DNA from: Moniliophthora roreri
Taxonomy: Eukaryota > Basidiomycota > Agaricomycetes > Agaricales > Marasmiaceae
Length of the DNA: 64,000 bases
Direction of reading: 5' to 3'
NCBI GenBank assembly: GCA_001466705.2
Contig: LATX02000001.1
Span: 2,108,001 to 2,172,000 of the forward strand
Shown here: piece after piece, positions 1 to 11,541 of the stretch
Numbering within the stretch: position 1 is the first letter of the stretch
How the letters are laid out: every line of letters begins with the position of its first letter
Notes under the pieces: model-generated
Databases searched by the model: none
Seen by the model: the letters and a program-made list of their open reading frames with translations, nothing else
Told to the model about the DNA's origin: nothing
Translations under genes and position numbers: made by a program

Positions 1-304
1 TAAAGAATCGCGTCATTCATATTGTCTGAATTCATTAAATGGACTCACAATCCGGATTCAGTGTAGGAACGCGAACTAGTTCCGCCAACAGCCAAATTCT
101 TGACGGGAATGTTGAGGTAGTTGCCGAAGAAAACACCCCATCCTACATGAATGCTCATTAGCTTCTGAAGTACAACATCGCAACGAAATCCGCACCTTGC
201 TGAGTATCACTATACTTGGCCATGGTGGAATCACCCGCCAGGTACACCGTTTGGCAAGTCGCAACGGCAACAAGAGGGAGGACGCTTGTAAATGTCAGCC
301 GCAT
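1..304 (-). CDS. Rhamnogalacturonan acetylesterase, 5' part (cut by window edge)
   Basis: Secreted SGNH/GDSL-type esterase expected to remove acetyl groups from rhamnogalacturonan in pectin. Starting at the ATG at 304, the product opens with a hydrophobic signal-peptide-like stretch and then VYLAGDSTMA, the block I GDS motif with the nucleophilic Ser. An intron at 143-195 joins it to GWGVFFGNYLNIPVKNLAVG followed by GTSSRSYT, which matches the second conserved block of this family. A second donor (GTGAGT) begins at 48, and the rest of the gene, including the C-terminal Asp/His, lies outside the window. The reading frame is intact over the visible exons (304-196 and 142-49). The family assignment is strong from these two blocks. 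Substrate specificity is known of the family, not shown here. Confidence 0.82.
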
Positions 305-365
305 GGTGGAGTCAACGTTGGGTTAGGTCTGCTGAGCTCTCGGAGCCCTCGTTTAAATATCGGTA

Positions 366-433
366 GGGCTGTTTGGCGGCACCCATTTTGCAACATTTAA
401 GATGGTCAAATTTTGTCGTAAGCGCCGGCCATG
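366..433. repeat. Possible end of a PIF/Harbinger-like MITE
   Basis: The stretch starts GGGCTGTTTGGCGGCACC and stays similar for about 65 bp to the left end of the better defined element at 52696, including a later ATTTTGTC and a GCGCC block. No matching right terminal repeat or clear target-site duplication was found, so it may be a truncated or diverged copy. Confidence 0.35.
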
Positions 434-898
434 GCATATTACATAATATAGTTCTGAATGCGACCTCCCAGCTGTATTGATCTGGACTTTCAGCCCTTAC
501 AAGTATCCTAGTTACAGTCCAATAGCCACTAGTATTTAAAGACCATGCATCTATTCTAGTTCCTTATTTATTCTCTCTAAGTCTTCTCAACATCCCTCTC
601 AAGCCTCATGACCTCGTCTTCGATCCTTTAGCAGAGGCTCGGACCCTTATCGTCTCGCGAACCAGCCCGATCCTCACACCAGCCCAGCGTCCGGATATCC
701 CAAACGGTACCTTAAGATCGCAGTCCGCCACGGACCGTGTACAATCAGATGCAGAGGTCGATAAGAATAGTTAGTAACGGCCTATTTCCGCGAAGTGTTG
801 CTGCTCGGAAAATATTTCGTGATTTTTGCGCATGATCTGTGCTGCATAATACAACGAGAGAACGAGAACTCGGAAGCACAATATGCCTGCCGTTGTGT
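434..898. other. Intergenic, no gene recognised
   Basis: This lies between the 5' end of the esterase gene and the 3' end of the GNL1-like gene. No supported coding region or RNA gene was seen. A TATTTAAAG near 533 and pyrimidine-rich tracts around 580 are promoter-like but have no convincing downstream gene. Confidence 0.5.
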
Positions 899-3077
899 TT
901 ACTCTATGTCATCATCCGACTCTTCTTCGGACACTTCATCATCGACCTGCAGCGCTGCGAAGCGACTGCTGATGGTCTGACTCTTGACCGGGATAATATC
1001 ATCTCCATCTTGTTCGCTCCCATCCTCTCCACTGAGGTTTTCACTGTCCCAGTCGTCATCTCTGTCCTGAACTGTGTCATCTTCTTCATCAGAGCTTTCT
1101 TCGTCTCCCTCCCATAATCCTTTGCCCACAAGCCAGATACCTTTGCTTTTCTGCCCCGTCGATTCAAGTTCAATCGTTTCGGGCAAGGTACCTGGAGGCC
1201 AGAACGCCCAGGGGACCTTATTTTCGGCTAGCGCCCGCAGAACTGAAAAGAGTCATGGCGAAGCTCAGGGTTGAAGGTGTATGATTAACTTACTTGCATT
1301 CCCTGCTCTGTTCGTATCGGGTCGTCCTGCTTTCGCTGTAAGCCACCCCTTCTTGTCGGCATAGGCAACAAGGACATCCATGGCAGTCCATTGGATGAGT
1401 TCTGGCACTCTTGGGGTCATCCCTTCCCGCCAAGTACGTTTGTCCTCTTTGGGCGGCACCAGGGTACTGGGGTGTATGAGATCGAAGATTTCCTCGAGTG
1501 GCAAAAGTTGACATGCAAAATGAATACATGCTGGTATAGCTGGAAGCCTTGCGATTGGGAGTACGCCGCACAGAACCTGACCAACTCTCCAGAGAAATTA
1601 GAAACAATGATGCATGTTAAACATACCTGCATCTCCATAGGCACATAATTCGGCATGACGAGGCCGGGACAGTCAACGAGACGAATGTCTGATGTCCAAA
1701 ATAAGGTTTGGAAGTGCTTCGTCTGCAAGGCGAGGTAAAGCTGCGAGCCGTTATTCTAAGGGGGGAGATTGACCTTTCCTGGTGTTCTCGACGCCTTGAC
1801 TCTATGACTACCAAATAGAGCGTTTAATACTGCGATTCATAAGCACGTTGGCCTATGGATGAAAGTATGAAGCATACAGGAAGATTTTCCGACGTTGGGT
1901 TGACCTGTGCACGACATCAATCAAAGGATGAGGTGATGGGACTATTATCATACCAACTAGACCTATCGTCAGAAAAGGCGGCTCCTCCTGTGATTCCCCT
2001 TCGGTTGGTTTCGGTTCAAGTGCACCTCCGACAACAATGCCAGATCTGTCTCCCGGAGCCAGTGCTTCTTCCCATTTGATCTCTCGCTTTACGTGCGGTC
2101 TCCAGCTTGATCTTGCATTCTCTGGGGGCTTCAATAATTTTGCATGCAGCTCCTTCATGGCAGCGACCAGGCGCTCCCTAAAAGTCTCCGGTATATGAGG
2201 TTGATACTGGGCGCGTCCCTGGTGAACTGCGCTCTGATCTTTTGATACATAAGACATGACTGAAACTACTGGGAACTGAGGGAAGTGGTGGCAAAGGTAA
2301 GACGTCCACGCTGCAGCTCGTACTGGGCCACAGATGTCGGTTTTGGTCAAGACAAGAATGACCTGGTGCTTGCTCAGAAAACCTGCGAGTGAGGGCGGGA
2401 AATGTAAAAGAGGACAGCGAGAATCGAGGAGGACAAGGACGATCTGAGAAATCTCCGTGACACGCCAACTTGATATCATCAGTGCATATCGACTATAGCA
2501 GGTAATAAATTTAGATTTTGACGCACAGCTGTCTCCAAACTTCCAAGTTTCGCTCAAAATACGTTGTTGAGGGAGGCATAGACTCCTCAGCGGACTTCAT
2601 GACTTCTGGATCTCCGCGCATTGTTACCCATTTTGAACAAAGTTCGTCCGTTTGAGTGAGCCACTTCTTGAAAAGACCCTCCTCGTTGGCTTCCACATCC
2701 TTCTTTGACATCTCAAAACGCCATTTTGGTCGGCGGGGGCAAGTCAGCACTGCCAGTTCCGATTCGACAGGAATGGTCCATTTCTGATCCGTGTAGATTG
2801 CAGTGTCAACGTATTGGATTGGCCGATGTAGTGGTAAACGCGATGCCAATAGCTGAGTCTCTTTGAGATAAGTAGCCGAATATTTGGTGAAGGATGACTG
2901 TAGCTTCCTGGAAGACTCTGCGGCCTGATTGTCGTTATTCTGGCTGTTTCCCGGCCGTTTCCTGCGATGCTGCTGTGGCTTAGGCGGAGGTGGATCAACA
3001 TCCCCCCGCTTTATGGCACGTTTTAGTTTGATTTCCTCCTTCTTTTGACGAGTCGACATTGGTTTCCGGCGAGTCAT
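899..3077 (-). CDS. GNL1-like circularly permuted GTPase (MMR_HSR1 family)
   Basis: The N-terminus MTRRKPMSTRQKKEE resembles the basic start of GNL1 proteins. It is followed by FERNLEVWRQLWRVTEIS, the signature preceding the permuted G domain. G motifs then come in the order G4 (LVLTKTD), G1 (GLVGQPNVGKSS, assembled across an intron), G2 region (ASRTPGKTKHFQT) and G3 (VDCPGL), typical of YlqF/YawG-type GTPases linked to ribosome maturation. The C-terminus is an acidic Glu/Asp/Ser tail. Introns are visible after the WRQL codon, inside the P-loop region and after RTPGK. The ATG at 3077 was chosen over an in-frame one at 3116 because the basic GNL1 start begins there. It diverges from the methyltransferase gene across 224 bp. 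Orthology to animal GNL1 is well supported; the cellular role is inferred. Confidence 0.88.
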
Positions 3078-3301
3078 GATGATAAATGATTGGATGGTGC
3101 AGTTCCTGTGTGTCACGGTCTGATTGAGGAATGAGAGACGTTGTGAACCCGCGATCAGTTGATGAAATTATTTGGCTTGTTCTTGATCATCGAGTTGCTC
3201 GTCAAGCGAGACCCATGGACTGATATCTGCCATCGACATTCTCGACCATTGTTGCAAACTTTTCTTCCTAACTTTCACTGTATACCCCGTCCTAAGATTT
3301 C
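3078..3301. promoter_or_regulatory. Divergent promoter, GTPase / methyltransferase
   Basis: The 224-bp gap separates two start codons pointing away from each other, so it must hold both promoters and 5' leaders. No clear TATA box was seen; pyrimidine-rich stretches lie just before the methyltransferase ATG. Confidence 0.5.
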
Positions 3302-5515
3302 ATGACCGGTCCTTCGGTTAGTTCCACGGTCTCTTCCTCACCCCCTCGCACGTCTACCATAACCTCGACAACTGCAAAGTCTTTCTCACTCGATAACGGT
3401 GGAAGAAGGGCCACGAGACTGAAGGAAACGCAATTCGTGAAAAAGCACGGGCAGCGCCTTCATATTGAGAGTACGGAGAAGGCGCCATATCCATTATCTT
3501 ACGACCGATACGTCCTCGAGCTGTGCGTCGCGCCCTGTCCTTCGGTCATAGGTTACTGACTTGTAAATGCCTCCATAGGGAATCTCTGGGCAACCTCTTT
3601 GTGAAGCATCTCCGAAAAGGATCCATTTCATTTCTCAATCCAACCGCAGGAGCTGAGACACCCCGCCATTGCCTGGACTTGGGTTGTGGGGTGCGTTGAC
3701 AAACCAATTCACAACCTTATATCAACTCAATGCATCATTAGACTGGCACCTGGGTGATTGACGCCGCAAAGGAATGGCCACAATGCGAATTCGTATGACT
3801 TCGGTTAAATTCATTCCCGGGGGCGTGCTCAACATACACATATCTTTCGCCATTTTAGGTTGGATTTGATCTAGTGAACGTTCAGATACCCTTGACACTA
3901 CTCGACAGACCAATAGCTGACCGAATCCGATGGGTTCACGGAAATTTGCAAGTTCACGTTTTCAGACCATTCATCATACAGCGTGTCTGACAGCCTGGGT
4001 TATAGCTTGACGACGAAGCTTCCATTTGATGACGATGAATTCGACCACATCCACGTACAATCAATAGCAAGTGGCGTACCGGAAAACAAGGTATGGGCTC
4101 TATCGAAAGTTCAGCAAGATGTTTTGACTGATAGTTGCTTAATGTTAGTGGGGTGTGCTTTTCGAGGTGAGAAAATTCTTTCCAGGATGTAGGCGAGTGG
4201 CTCACAATATGCAGGAGATCAACCGTGTCCTTCGACCGGGGGGGTGTATTGAGTTTATTGAAGACGGTGCGTACGGTCGTTTTGGCAGGTTATGTCGCAG
4301 TTACTAATTTACGCAAAGATGTAATGTTTCCATCTTTACCAAGGTGGTTTACTGCTTCTCTACGTGCACGGCCCCGAAGATCCACCTCTGTGCACCTTCC
4401 CGACGGGACATTGCGAGGGATTCCTGGGATAGAATCTCTCTCTGAAAGTCCAAGTCACGATCACTCGCTGCTCGAGTCATTGTACACCTCTGTCTTTGAG
4501 CATCGCTTCATTAATATGAAACCATCCGGTAAGTTTCGCATTTACTGAAACGACGATTAGCTTAAAGGTCTCGCATTTTATCAAGCATTGTTACCAAGTT
4601 ATTTCGCCACCTACTTCAGACACATAACGCTGGGACCCGTAATCAGCTTTCCAATGCCACCCCTCACTCCACTTCAGCCACTTCCCCCTCAACTGGCGAC
4701 GGCATACGCGGTCGACCCGCTTTTTGATTCTGCACCAGACCAGCGTAGTTCTGCCACCACATCTTCTCCCGCCAGCCTTGACAGCGGTCGGCCGAATTCC
4801 CTTTCATTCTCATCGACTTTATCAAGCTCGGGGGCATCTTCTGCTGAATTGGGCACCCGATCTCAATCATTCCCTCGACCTCAGGACTCACAGAGTCCCG
4901 ATACCAATAACTCCGCAATCAACGGCGACACCTCTGCCCATCACCCCTTGTCATGTGTACCCCAGAAACTGTACATGTTGGACAGTTCATTGACCGAAAA
5001 CAGGGAAGATGCCATACCACCGCTTCTCATTGCCCCTGAGCAGCTGGATTCTCTGAATGAACGTTCTTTAGCAATGCACCTATATCGATCGTACAACTTG
5101 GTGCTTGGGTGTCAGGAGGCGATATGGGAAGAGCTCAAGGACCGTCTTCGTAATCGAAAAGACGAGTTGAAGCCATTTGGATGGGAAGATGATGAAGAGT
5201 TGGAGGAACTGCAGAACCGCAAAAAATTTGAGAGACTGATCGAGCGATACCGGACGTGAGTGGTTCCATTAGTGCTGATGACGATCAGAACTGGACTATT
5301 TGATGGTTAGGGACATGAAACATAGGATGTCATTATGGAGTTCCTTACTGGATATCGATTGGCCATTACCGACTCGAGAACCCTTATCAAAGGCCGAATT
5401 AATTGAGGAAGAGCGGCTACGTGAAGCTATGCTGGAAGCCCGAAGATATGCCTCTCCGGAAGATTTACAGACACCATGTCGTTCCTTTAGGGTTTTGGTC
5501 GGGTTCAAGCCGTGA
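3302..5515 (+). CDS. SAM-dependent methyltransferase (class I)
   Basis: Splicing by eye gives LDLGCGTGTWVIDAAKEW (motif I, SAM-binding glycine loop), then VGFDL, RIRWVHGNF, FDHIHVQS (motif IV region) and INRVLRPGGCIEFIED (motif VI region), a standard methyltransferase order. An N-terminal Ser/Thr-rich tail precedes a KETQFVKKHGQRLH segment. After the core there is a long Ser/Pro-rich insertion (about 4660-4960) and a C-terminal helical part with acidic and charged stretches ending FRVLVGFKP. Exons are interrupted by at least seven short introns, one with an apparent GC donor at 3948. Substrate is unknown. The architecture resembles widespread uncharacterised fungal methyltransferases carrying a low-complexity insert. 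Confidence 0.75.
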
Positions 5516-5817
5516 CATGTATTCCTGGTCTTGCGATTCGTACACTGACACTGTTCGATGTTTCCGATGGACACTGCATAGATAATATATTTATGACCTC
5601 TGTATTCGGTTCTGTATTCGATTTCTAACGTCGTCGCATTGTACACCTTACGACGATACTGTATGACTATACATAGCACTTTCAATTTCGATTGACGGCG
5701 GAGGGATGGTGAAAAATAGGCGCCTGGTTCTCAGCGCTTCTGAAGATCACTTTGTATTTGTTTAGGGCTTCATTTTTTCCTCCAGTCCTCGATCAGCAGA
5801 ATTACTGCTTGCTTGCT
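5516..5817. other. Intergenic, 3' end of methyltransferase and promoter of UTP17-like gene
   Basis: AT-rich 302-bp spacer. No gene is supported. A pyrimidine-rich TTTTTTCCTCC tract sits about 45 bp before the downstream ATG. Confidence 0.5.
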
Positions 5818-8800
5818 ATGGCGGCATCGACGTCTCGTCAGCCCCAAGACATACCATTACCTCCGAGTCCGCCTGCAAGTACCGGGAAGCAAAAGAGGGG
5901 AAAAGGAAAGGTTAAAGAAAATACTGGGTCGCAGAAGAGGCGCGCTGGAAAAGCACCATCTACCACTAAGAGCCTGGAGGAGGATTTGGCTTCGGACTCC
6001 AGTTGGGACTGGGTATCGTTGACGGATCTGTGTACTAACAAGTTCCCTCCAATTTTTACCAGAGATGGCAGGTGCGTATCTGGTATTCCCAAGGTTAATC
6101 ACGACGCTTACGAAGTCCGAGCAGCTATTACTTCTATCTGGTCGGCAAATCAGTGAAAATTTTCTCTACAACTACCGGACAGCTCGTATCTACCTTGTCT
6201 GCACCTCGAACCGCCGATGAAAGCCCCTCAGACGTGTTGACTTGCGCAATCCTCAATCCACATAATCCATTTCAGCTGATTACGGGGTCAACCAATGGAT
6301 GTCTGGCATTTTGGGACTACATGGATGCTATTTTACTGAGGAAAATAGCTGTCGGGCAGCCAATCTATCATGTGTCCGCACATGAAAAGATTCAGAACTA
6401 TATTTTCGTCTCGGCAACGCGCAACACAAAATACAAAAATTCCGGTGGTGCGTTGTATTCCTTTTGACTTCGTAGCGCTACTGATCTGAATACTACAGAG
6501 GACAACTCCGTCGTCTTGCAACTATCTGTGAAGCCCACCGACGATACCTTCCACACCACAACCCAGAAACCATCGGAGATACTTCCTGTGGGGAAGACAC
6601 GCTTTCCCACAGGCCTTGCTATTTCCCCCAGCGGTGAATGGCTTATAGCAGCAGCGGGAAATAAGGTCTATATCGCTAATCTCGGCTCCCTTCAGTTTGG
6701 TTTCACAAAATATGTTTCCTCGGATCGACTGAGTTGTTTGGCCTTCCACCCCTCGGAGGAGTATTTTGCCACAGGAGACGTAAAAGGCAACATTAGGCTA
6801 TGGTATTGTTTAAACGAGAACGTCATGGTGAAGGCTAAAAAGGTCGAGAAGAAAACGCAGACTGCCAATTTACATTGGCATGCTCATGCTGTGTCCTCAC
6901 TTGCCTTTACCCCCAATGGGGCCTATCTTCTGAGCGGCGGGGAGGAATCGGTACTAGTTATATGGCAGCTACACTCCGGGAAAAAGGAGTTTGTACCGCG
7001 CGTCGGCGCTCCAATACAGACGATCTCGCTGTCACCTGCTGGTTCACACGGAGAAGAATACCTACTTGGCCTTTCAGATGCAACGCATGTATTTGTGAGT
7101 GCGGCGAATCTCAGAGTGTCAAGAAGCTACTCAAGGATGAAGCTCGGTTCGTTCTCCGTACCCCACAAGGCCTGCTTCGTTGACTCACGAACGAATTTAT
7201 AATTTACAAGGTCCTTCTATGACATACAATGCATCCTCGTCTTCATTGAGTGTGCCGCTCGCGACACACTCCTTAACATCGACTGTCATCCTTCCTTCAT
7301 CACACCCCTCATCCCTCCAAATATACTCTCCCTCTCACTTAGAAGTGAAATCCGAACTAGAAGTCGCACCTTCCAATAGAGTCTCTCGGAGAGATGAAAA
7401 ACTCCTAGAACCATCTAGAGTTCAAAAAGTTGCCGTATCTTCTTCGGGTGAATGGATGGCCTCCATAGATGCGCGGACAGGAGACGCTGATTTTCAAGAC
7501 GAAGTCTACCTGAAGTTTTGGAAGTGGGATAAAAAGATCTCTAATTGGATACTCAACACGCGAATCGATAGACCCCACGGTCTACACCAAATTACGGATA
7601 TGTCATTTAGCCCATGCCTAGGCGAGTCGGAATCGTATCTGATTACAGCAGGGCGCGATGGAACAGTGAAGGTATGGAGAACGCGTTCAGATGCCTGGAA
7701 GCGAAGTCCTTCCGAAGGTAAGTTGTCGCTTATCCCTCCATGCAAAGTACCGCTCAGCCGTGGTTCACTTCAGAGTTTTGGATAGCTCGGTCTTCGCTTG
7801 CATTCCGTTCGCTGGTACCGACAAGTGCTACTTGGTCTCCTGATGGCACCCTTCTAGCCGTATGTTTAGGAAGTCAGGTCTCCCTATACGACCCCCAGAC
7901 GAATGTTCTGATTTGCACATTCACCTCGCCAGAGTTGACGAGTTCGAAATCAGCACATTTTCTCGGACGCGGTCGCTTTCTAGCGGTTCTAGGCGGAAAG
8001 GAAGTCGTAATTTGGGACGTAGTTCTGCAATCAGGTATGCTCAATAATATCTTCTGTCCACCTTATTGACTTCCGCTATACAGTTCGCTGGACGTACAGT
8101 ATCAATGTCCTCGTTCAAACCCTAGTACCCAGTCCATATGATGAGACTTTCGCACTCTTCACCTCAAGCCAGGAGCAAGCTACCCAGAGCCGGGTGTACA
8201 TTTTAAGTGCAACAGCGCCCACACCTACTAGGTCTATTTCACTTCCCTTTGGATTACGAAGCGTGATATGGTACTCTCCCCGGTCCTCTTCATCGTCATC
8301 TTTCAATTTCATGGGTATAACACACGATTGGATGATCGTCCGTTTCGGCGACGACGCGAAAGATATATTGGAGGGAAGCAGCGCAAGAGAAATTAAAGCA
8401 TCGATCGATAAACCACGGACGCTTTTCCAAGATATTTTTGGCTCGTCGATGTTCACTAATTCGAGCGATTCCACATCCAAACATCCTATACAAAGTACGC
8501 CTTCTGCGTGGACCGGTCTCGAAAGCTCCAGTATTCTGGATGGCCCGGTCCACCTCATGCCACCCCTCGAGAGCTTGTATGCTCCTTTGATGAATGCCTT
8601 TATGAAACGCAGGCCAGACAATTCATTAGCCGCACCCGAAAAGCCTACCGACAAGGATGTGGAGATGGAGGACGAAGATGAAGCCCCGGCCAGGACTTCT
8701 CGCTCGCCAAAATTTACAGATGATAGGGATGTTGACATGAAGGCATTTGTTGAGCTTTTCAAAGCCCAGTCAGTCACTCGTGAGTCTCGGTTATATCCGC

Positions 8801-9039
8801 CACTGCGCAACTCTGAATCCTTGCCTTTCTCAGATACACCGGCCACCAAAAGCAAGATGAATGGCGTTGCTAAACCTAAGAAATCGAATGGTGTGGTTCA
8901 TCATTCTGCTTCACCCGCACCACCACCCTGTTCTACTCCCAAAGGGGCCAAACCTGTGGTAGTATCAACTAGGTCGCCATCATCCTCCCCTGCCCCATTC
9001 GCTACCAACACCAAGAAGAGAAAAAAAACATCGGATTGA
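5818..9039 (+). CDS. UTP17: U3 snoRNP / t-UTP WD40 protein, Utp17/Nan1 (WDR75) homolog
   Basis: The protein starts MAASTSRQPQDIPLPPSP with a Lys-rich low-complexity tail, then carries many WD40 blades. Recognisable ones include LAFHPSEEYFATGD..IRLWY, the diagnostic LHWHAHAVSSLAFTPNGAYL followed by LSGGEESVLVIWQL and KKEFVPRVGAPI, ITAGRDGTVKVWR, and SPDGTLLAVCLGSQVSLYD. The HWHAH..LSGGEE..W segment is characteristic of Nan1/WDR75, a member of the t-UTP subcomplex that acts in the nucleolus in pre-18S rRNA processing and rDNA transcription. The C-terminus is acidic and then Lys-rich (KKRKKTSD). Several short introns interrupt the frame, for example near 6073, 6440, 7090, 7720, 8035 and 8780. 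The stop at 9037-9039 lies 124 bp from the convergent Pex11-like gene. Confidence 0.85.
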
Positions 9040-9163
9040 CGTGATCATCGTGCATTCAAACATAACATAGCATCCATCTGATTGATTATCTTCATGTACA
9101 ATGTTGGCAATACCAGTGATTAACTTCCATTCCGACAAAATAGCACTACCAATGTCGAATGTC

Positions 9164-10357
9164 TTATTGCGATCCGTCGTTTAGCGTAGCGTCATAACCG
9201 ACGGCTGTAGCTTCAGACATGGTGGGCTCCTCAATGGTCTGAGGCTGGGAAGGTAGGGCTGTTGCCTCCCATCCACTCTTGAAGGAGAGCGCGGTTGCAA
9301 ACAGAGTGAGTAAATCGTACCAGACCTAAGAATTGCCAGTTAGATCAGACGGGAAGTATTAGAGATGAATCACGCACACTACCCATGATCCCTGTTCTTG
9401 ACGAGCTACAGAAAGAATGAGATATTTTCTGTCATGGAACAGGGTGGTAACATACTCATTAAGCGCGAGTGCAAAGTTGGCTACATTCAATATGAGCCCA
9501 TTCCAATATGCTTCCCAGCTCTTTTTCAATTCCTCCTTTTCAGCCCTACTCAGGCTGGAGCCCTTCGCCTTTCGCAGGTTACGCTGTCTTGTTTGCAGAA
9601 GCTTCCTCTGCTCCCGAAGGTGTGCGAACTGGAGTACAACATATGCAGCCCAGCAACGACATGACCACAGGCTTAGTTCACCGGCGTCAATGTTAAGCTG
9701 CTTCGGCTTCGCTAAAGGCGACAGACGGGCAGAAAGTTGAGAAGGAATAATGTCGTTGGATCGGAGGAAGCTCAAGTGTTCGAGGGGGTAGTAGCCCAAC
9801 ATTGACCACCCTTGGAGTCGTTCGATATTGAGCAGGCTCCGTGTAGGCTGAGGGCTACGTTCCAGTGCACCCATCCACTGGACAATGTGCATGAGCCCTA
9901 TTGTTGAGTCAGAAATTGTGGTGCGACTCGGAATATCAGCATACTAACCCCAAAACCTGTGATGGCCACCCATCAGAATTGTCCAAAAAGTTCAGAACCC
10001 ATGTCTCGCACCTATAAAGAGTTCTCGACCTTGAAACGACCCTTGCAAAATTGGTGCATCCGACTGCTGCATTGCTTACAGGCTTGGGTCGAAGTCCCGC
10101 GCGATGTTGCAAACGAGCGCGTAAGCTCAGGTACGCAGCAAGTAATCTGGCAATGCATTGAATGATGTTGAAGAACTTGCTAAGGACTTTGAGATCAGCA
10201 ACTCGTCTTTGTTGGACAGATTGACATACTCGCTCCCACTCCAGGTACTGAGAAACCGGATGAGATGATCGAGAAACTCAGATTGGGGAAGTCGAGAGAA
10301 ACAGCCCAACGTAGCATCTGTAAGTCTTGATAATGTAGCCGGCTTCGAGTAGGACAT
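9164..10357 (-). CDS. Peroxisomal membrane protein, Pex11-like
   Basis: An N-terminal exon encodes DHLIRFLSTWSGSDKFFNII, spliced over a GTATGT..TTAG intron. This matches the Pex11 signature (RFLST..G.DK...IQ, an amphipathic membrane-tubulating helix). Later parts include YYPLEHLSFL and a long central region with helices rich in Arg/Lys. A final exon after an intron near 9330-9380 encodes WVWYDLLTLFATALSF, a C-terminal membrane helix, ending at the TAA at 9164-9166. Pex11 proteins promote peroxisome elongation and division. The start is uncertain: the ATG at 10357 gives MSYSKPATLSRL, while an upstream ATG at 10493 with one more intron is also possible. Moderately divergent, most like the fungal Pex11C group. 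Confidence 0.68.
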
Positions 10358-10493
10358 TGCAGACAACGATCTCGACGTCGTGAAAAGGGCTTTTAGAGAG
10401 ACAGGTGTCACAGGCTAAAAAGGTCGGCAATTCGCCCTGACCGGCCGGTATGCAGTCCAAATTAGGCAGCTTACCGCGTGAGAAAGCTGACAC

Positions 10494-11541
10494 ATTCGGG
10501 GCTTATAAACATCGACATCCACAATTTTTTTTCTTTGAACAAAATCCTCTGTGGACACAAAAGTTCGGACTCGGTATCAGCTCTTCCGCCTCCTTGTCCG
10601 CGTTCCCGTCCCCTAGAGCGAATGTAGGTGCCTTTGGTGCCAGGTCTTCTTGTCGTACTCTGCATACTCTTGCTCGAGCTACTTTTTCTTCACGGGAGGC
10701 ATCGCTCTTTTGCTGGTGCTCAGGATTGGGTTGAAGGAGTTGTGAAAGGGTGTGTGGGTACGATAAGAGTCCCACATTCTCTTCAGTGTATCTAATGCTA
10801 CAGATTGAATGATATGCTGAAAAAAGAAAAAACATGGATTTCTGCAGTTTCTCAACCTCACTTCCCATTCTGCAGGGAACTACATAACGCGAGACCGTCA
10901 TGACCCAGTTCAAGCAGCTGCCCGAAAAGGCGCATCTTCACCGGAGTGTTGTTCGAAAGCGAAGGTGTGGCCGAGGCAACTGCTCCTATTCAATGGCATG
11001 TCTGTGGGAGTAGCCAGGGAGGGGTGGTTTTGGAGAATACGTGTCCAGATGTATCGTTGTCATTGCCAGCAATTCTGCTGAAAGGTCGAGCATCTTGCAA
11101 ATTTGGTGCGCGTTTGGCTGACATAATGGACTCAAGAGGTTTTTGGATAGCCTTGTAGTTGGCATGTTGTCTCGAACAAGCAAGCTAAAGGTCATTTTCC
11201 TTTTGATTTTACTTTCTCAGAATAAAGGCACAAGTAGGAACCCGCCACTCACACCTCACAAACTCTCACCTACAATATGGCAGACACGTGTGATTCTATC
11301 CGACGCGTCTTCGAGGTGGTTGAGAAACTGACACTGGAGAAGGCGGTATATGCAGATCGGCCCCAGTACCGAGCCCTGAGGAGCTTTTATTTACCGAACA
11401 TACCTCAGATCCTTCCTGGATGCGTGTTCCAATTTGCATTTCTTATGAGATGAAGAATTGTAACATGAAAAACCAGATAAATATTTGTCCATCGATGATC
11501 GGTCAAGCCTGTGCATGGTAGAAGTGAGTCGCGAGGACATT
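10494..11541. other. Intergenic region with weak coding signals
   Basis: Between the Pex11-like gene and the duplicated membrane gene. Scattered short open stretches on both strands lack recognisable domains and consistent splice sites. A T-rich run lies near 10523-10535. Apart from the small ORF listed at 11277-11453, nothing is supported. Confidence 0.4.
11277..11453 (+). CDS. Possible small hypothetical protein, 58 residues
   Basis: The ATG lies in a plausible context (CCTACAATATGG) and opens a 58-codon frame beginning MADTCDSIRRVFEVVEKLTL and ending FQFAFLMR. The first 45 residues look like ordinary protein, with an amphipathic helix. There is no recognised domain, and it could equally be part of a longer spliced gene or chance. 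Included only as a low-confidence candidate. Confidence 0.2.
   Translation: MADTCDSIRRVFEVVEKLTLEKAVYADRPQYRALRSFYLPNIPQILPGCVFQFAFLMR

Noticed and set aside
8115..8855. 246-codon open frame on the minus strand
   Set aside because: It is antisense to the C-terminal exons of the Utp17-like gene, whose WD40 and acidic/basic tail frame is clearly coding; the antisense product shows no domain.
10503..10913. 136-codon minus-strand frame upstream of the Pex11-like gene
   Set aside because: No recognisable domain, no splice context, crosses a T-rich run; composition looks non-coding.
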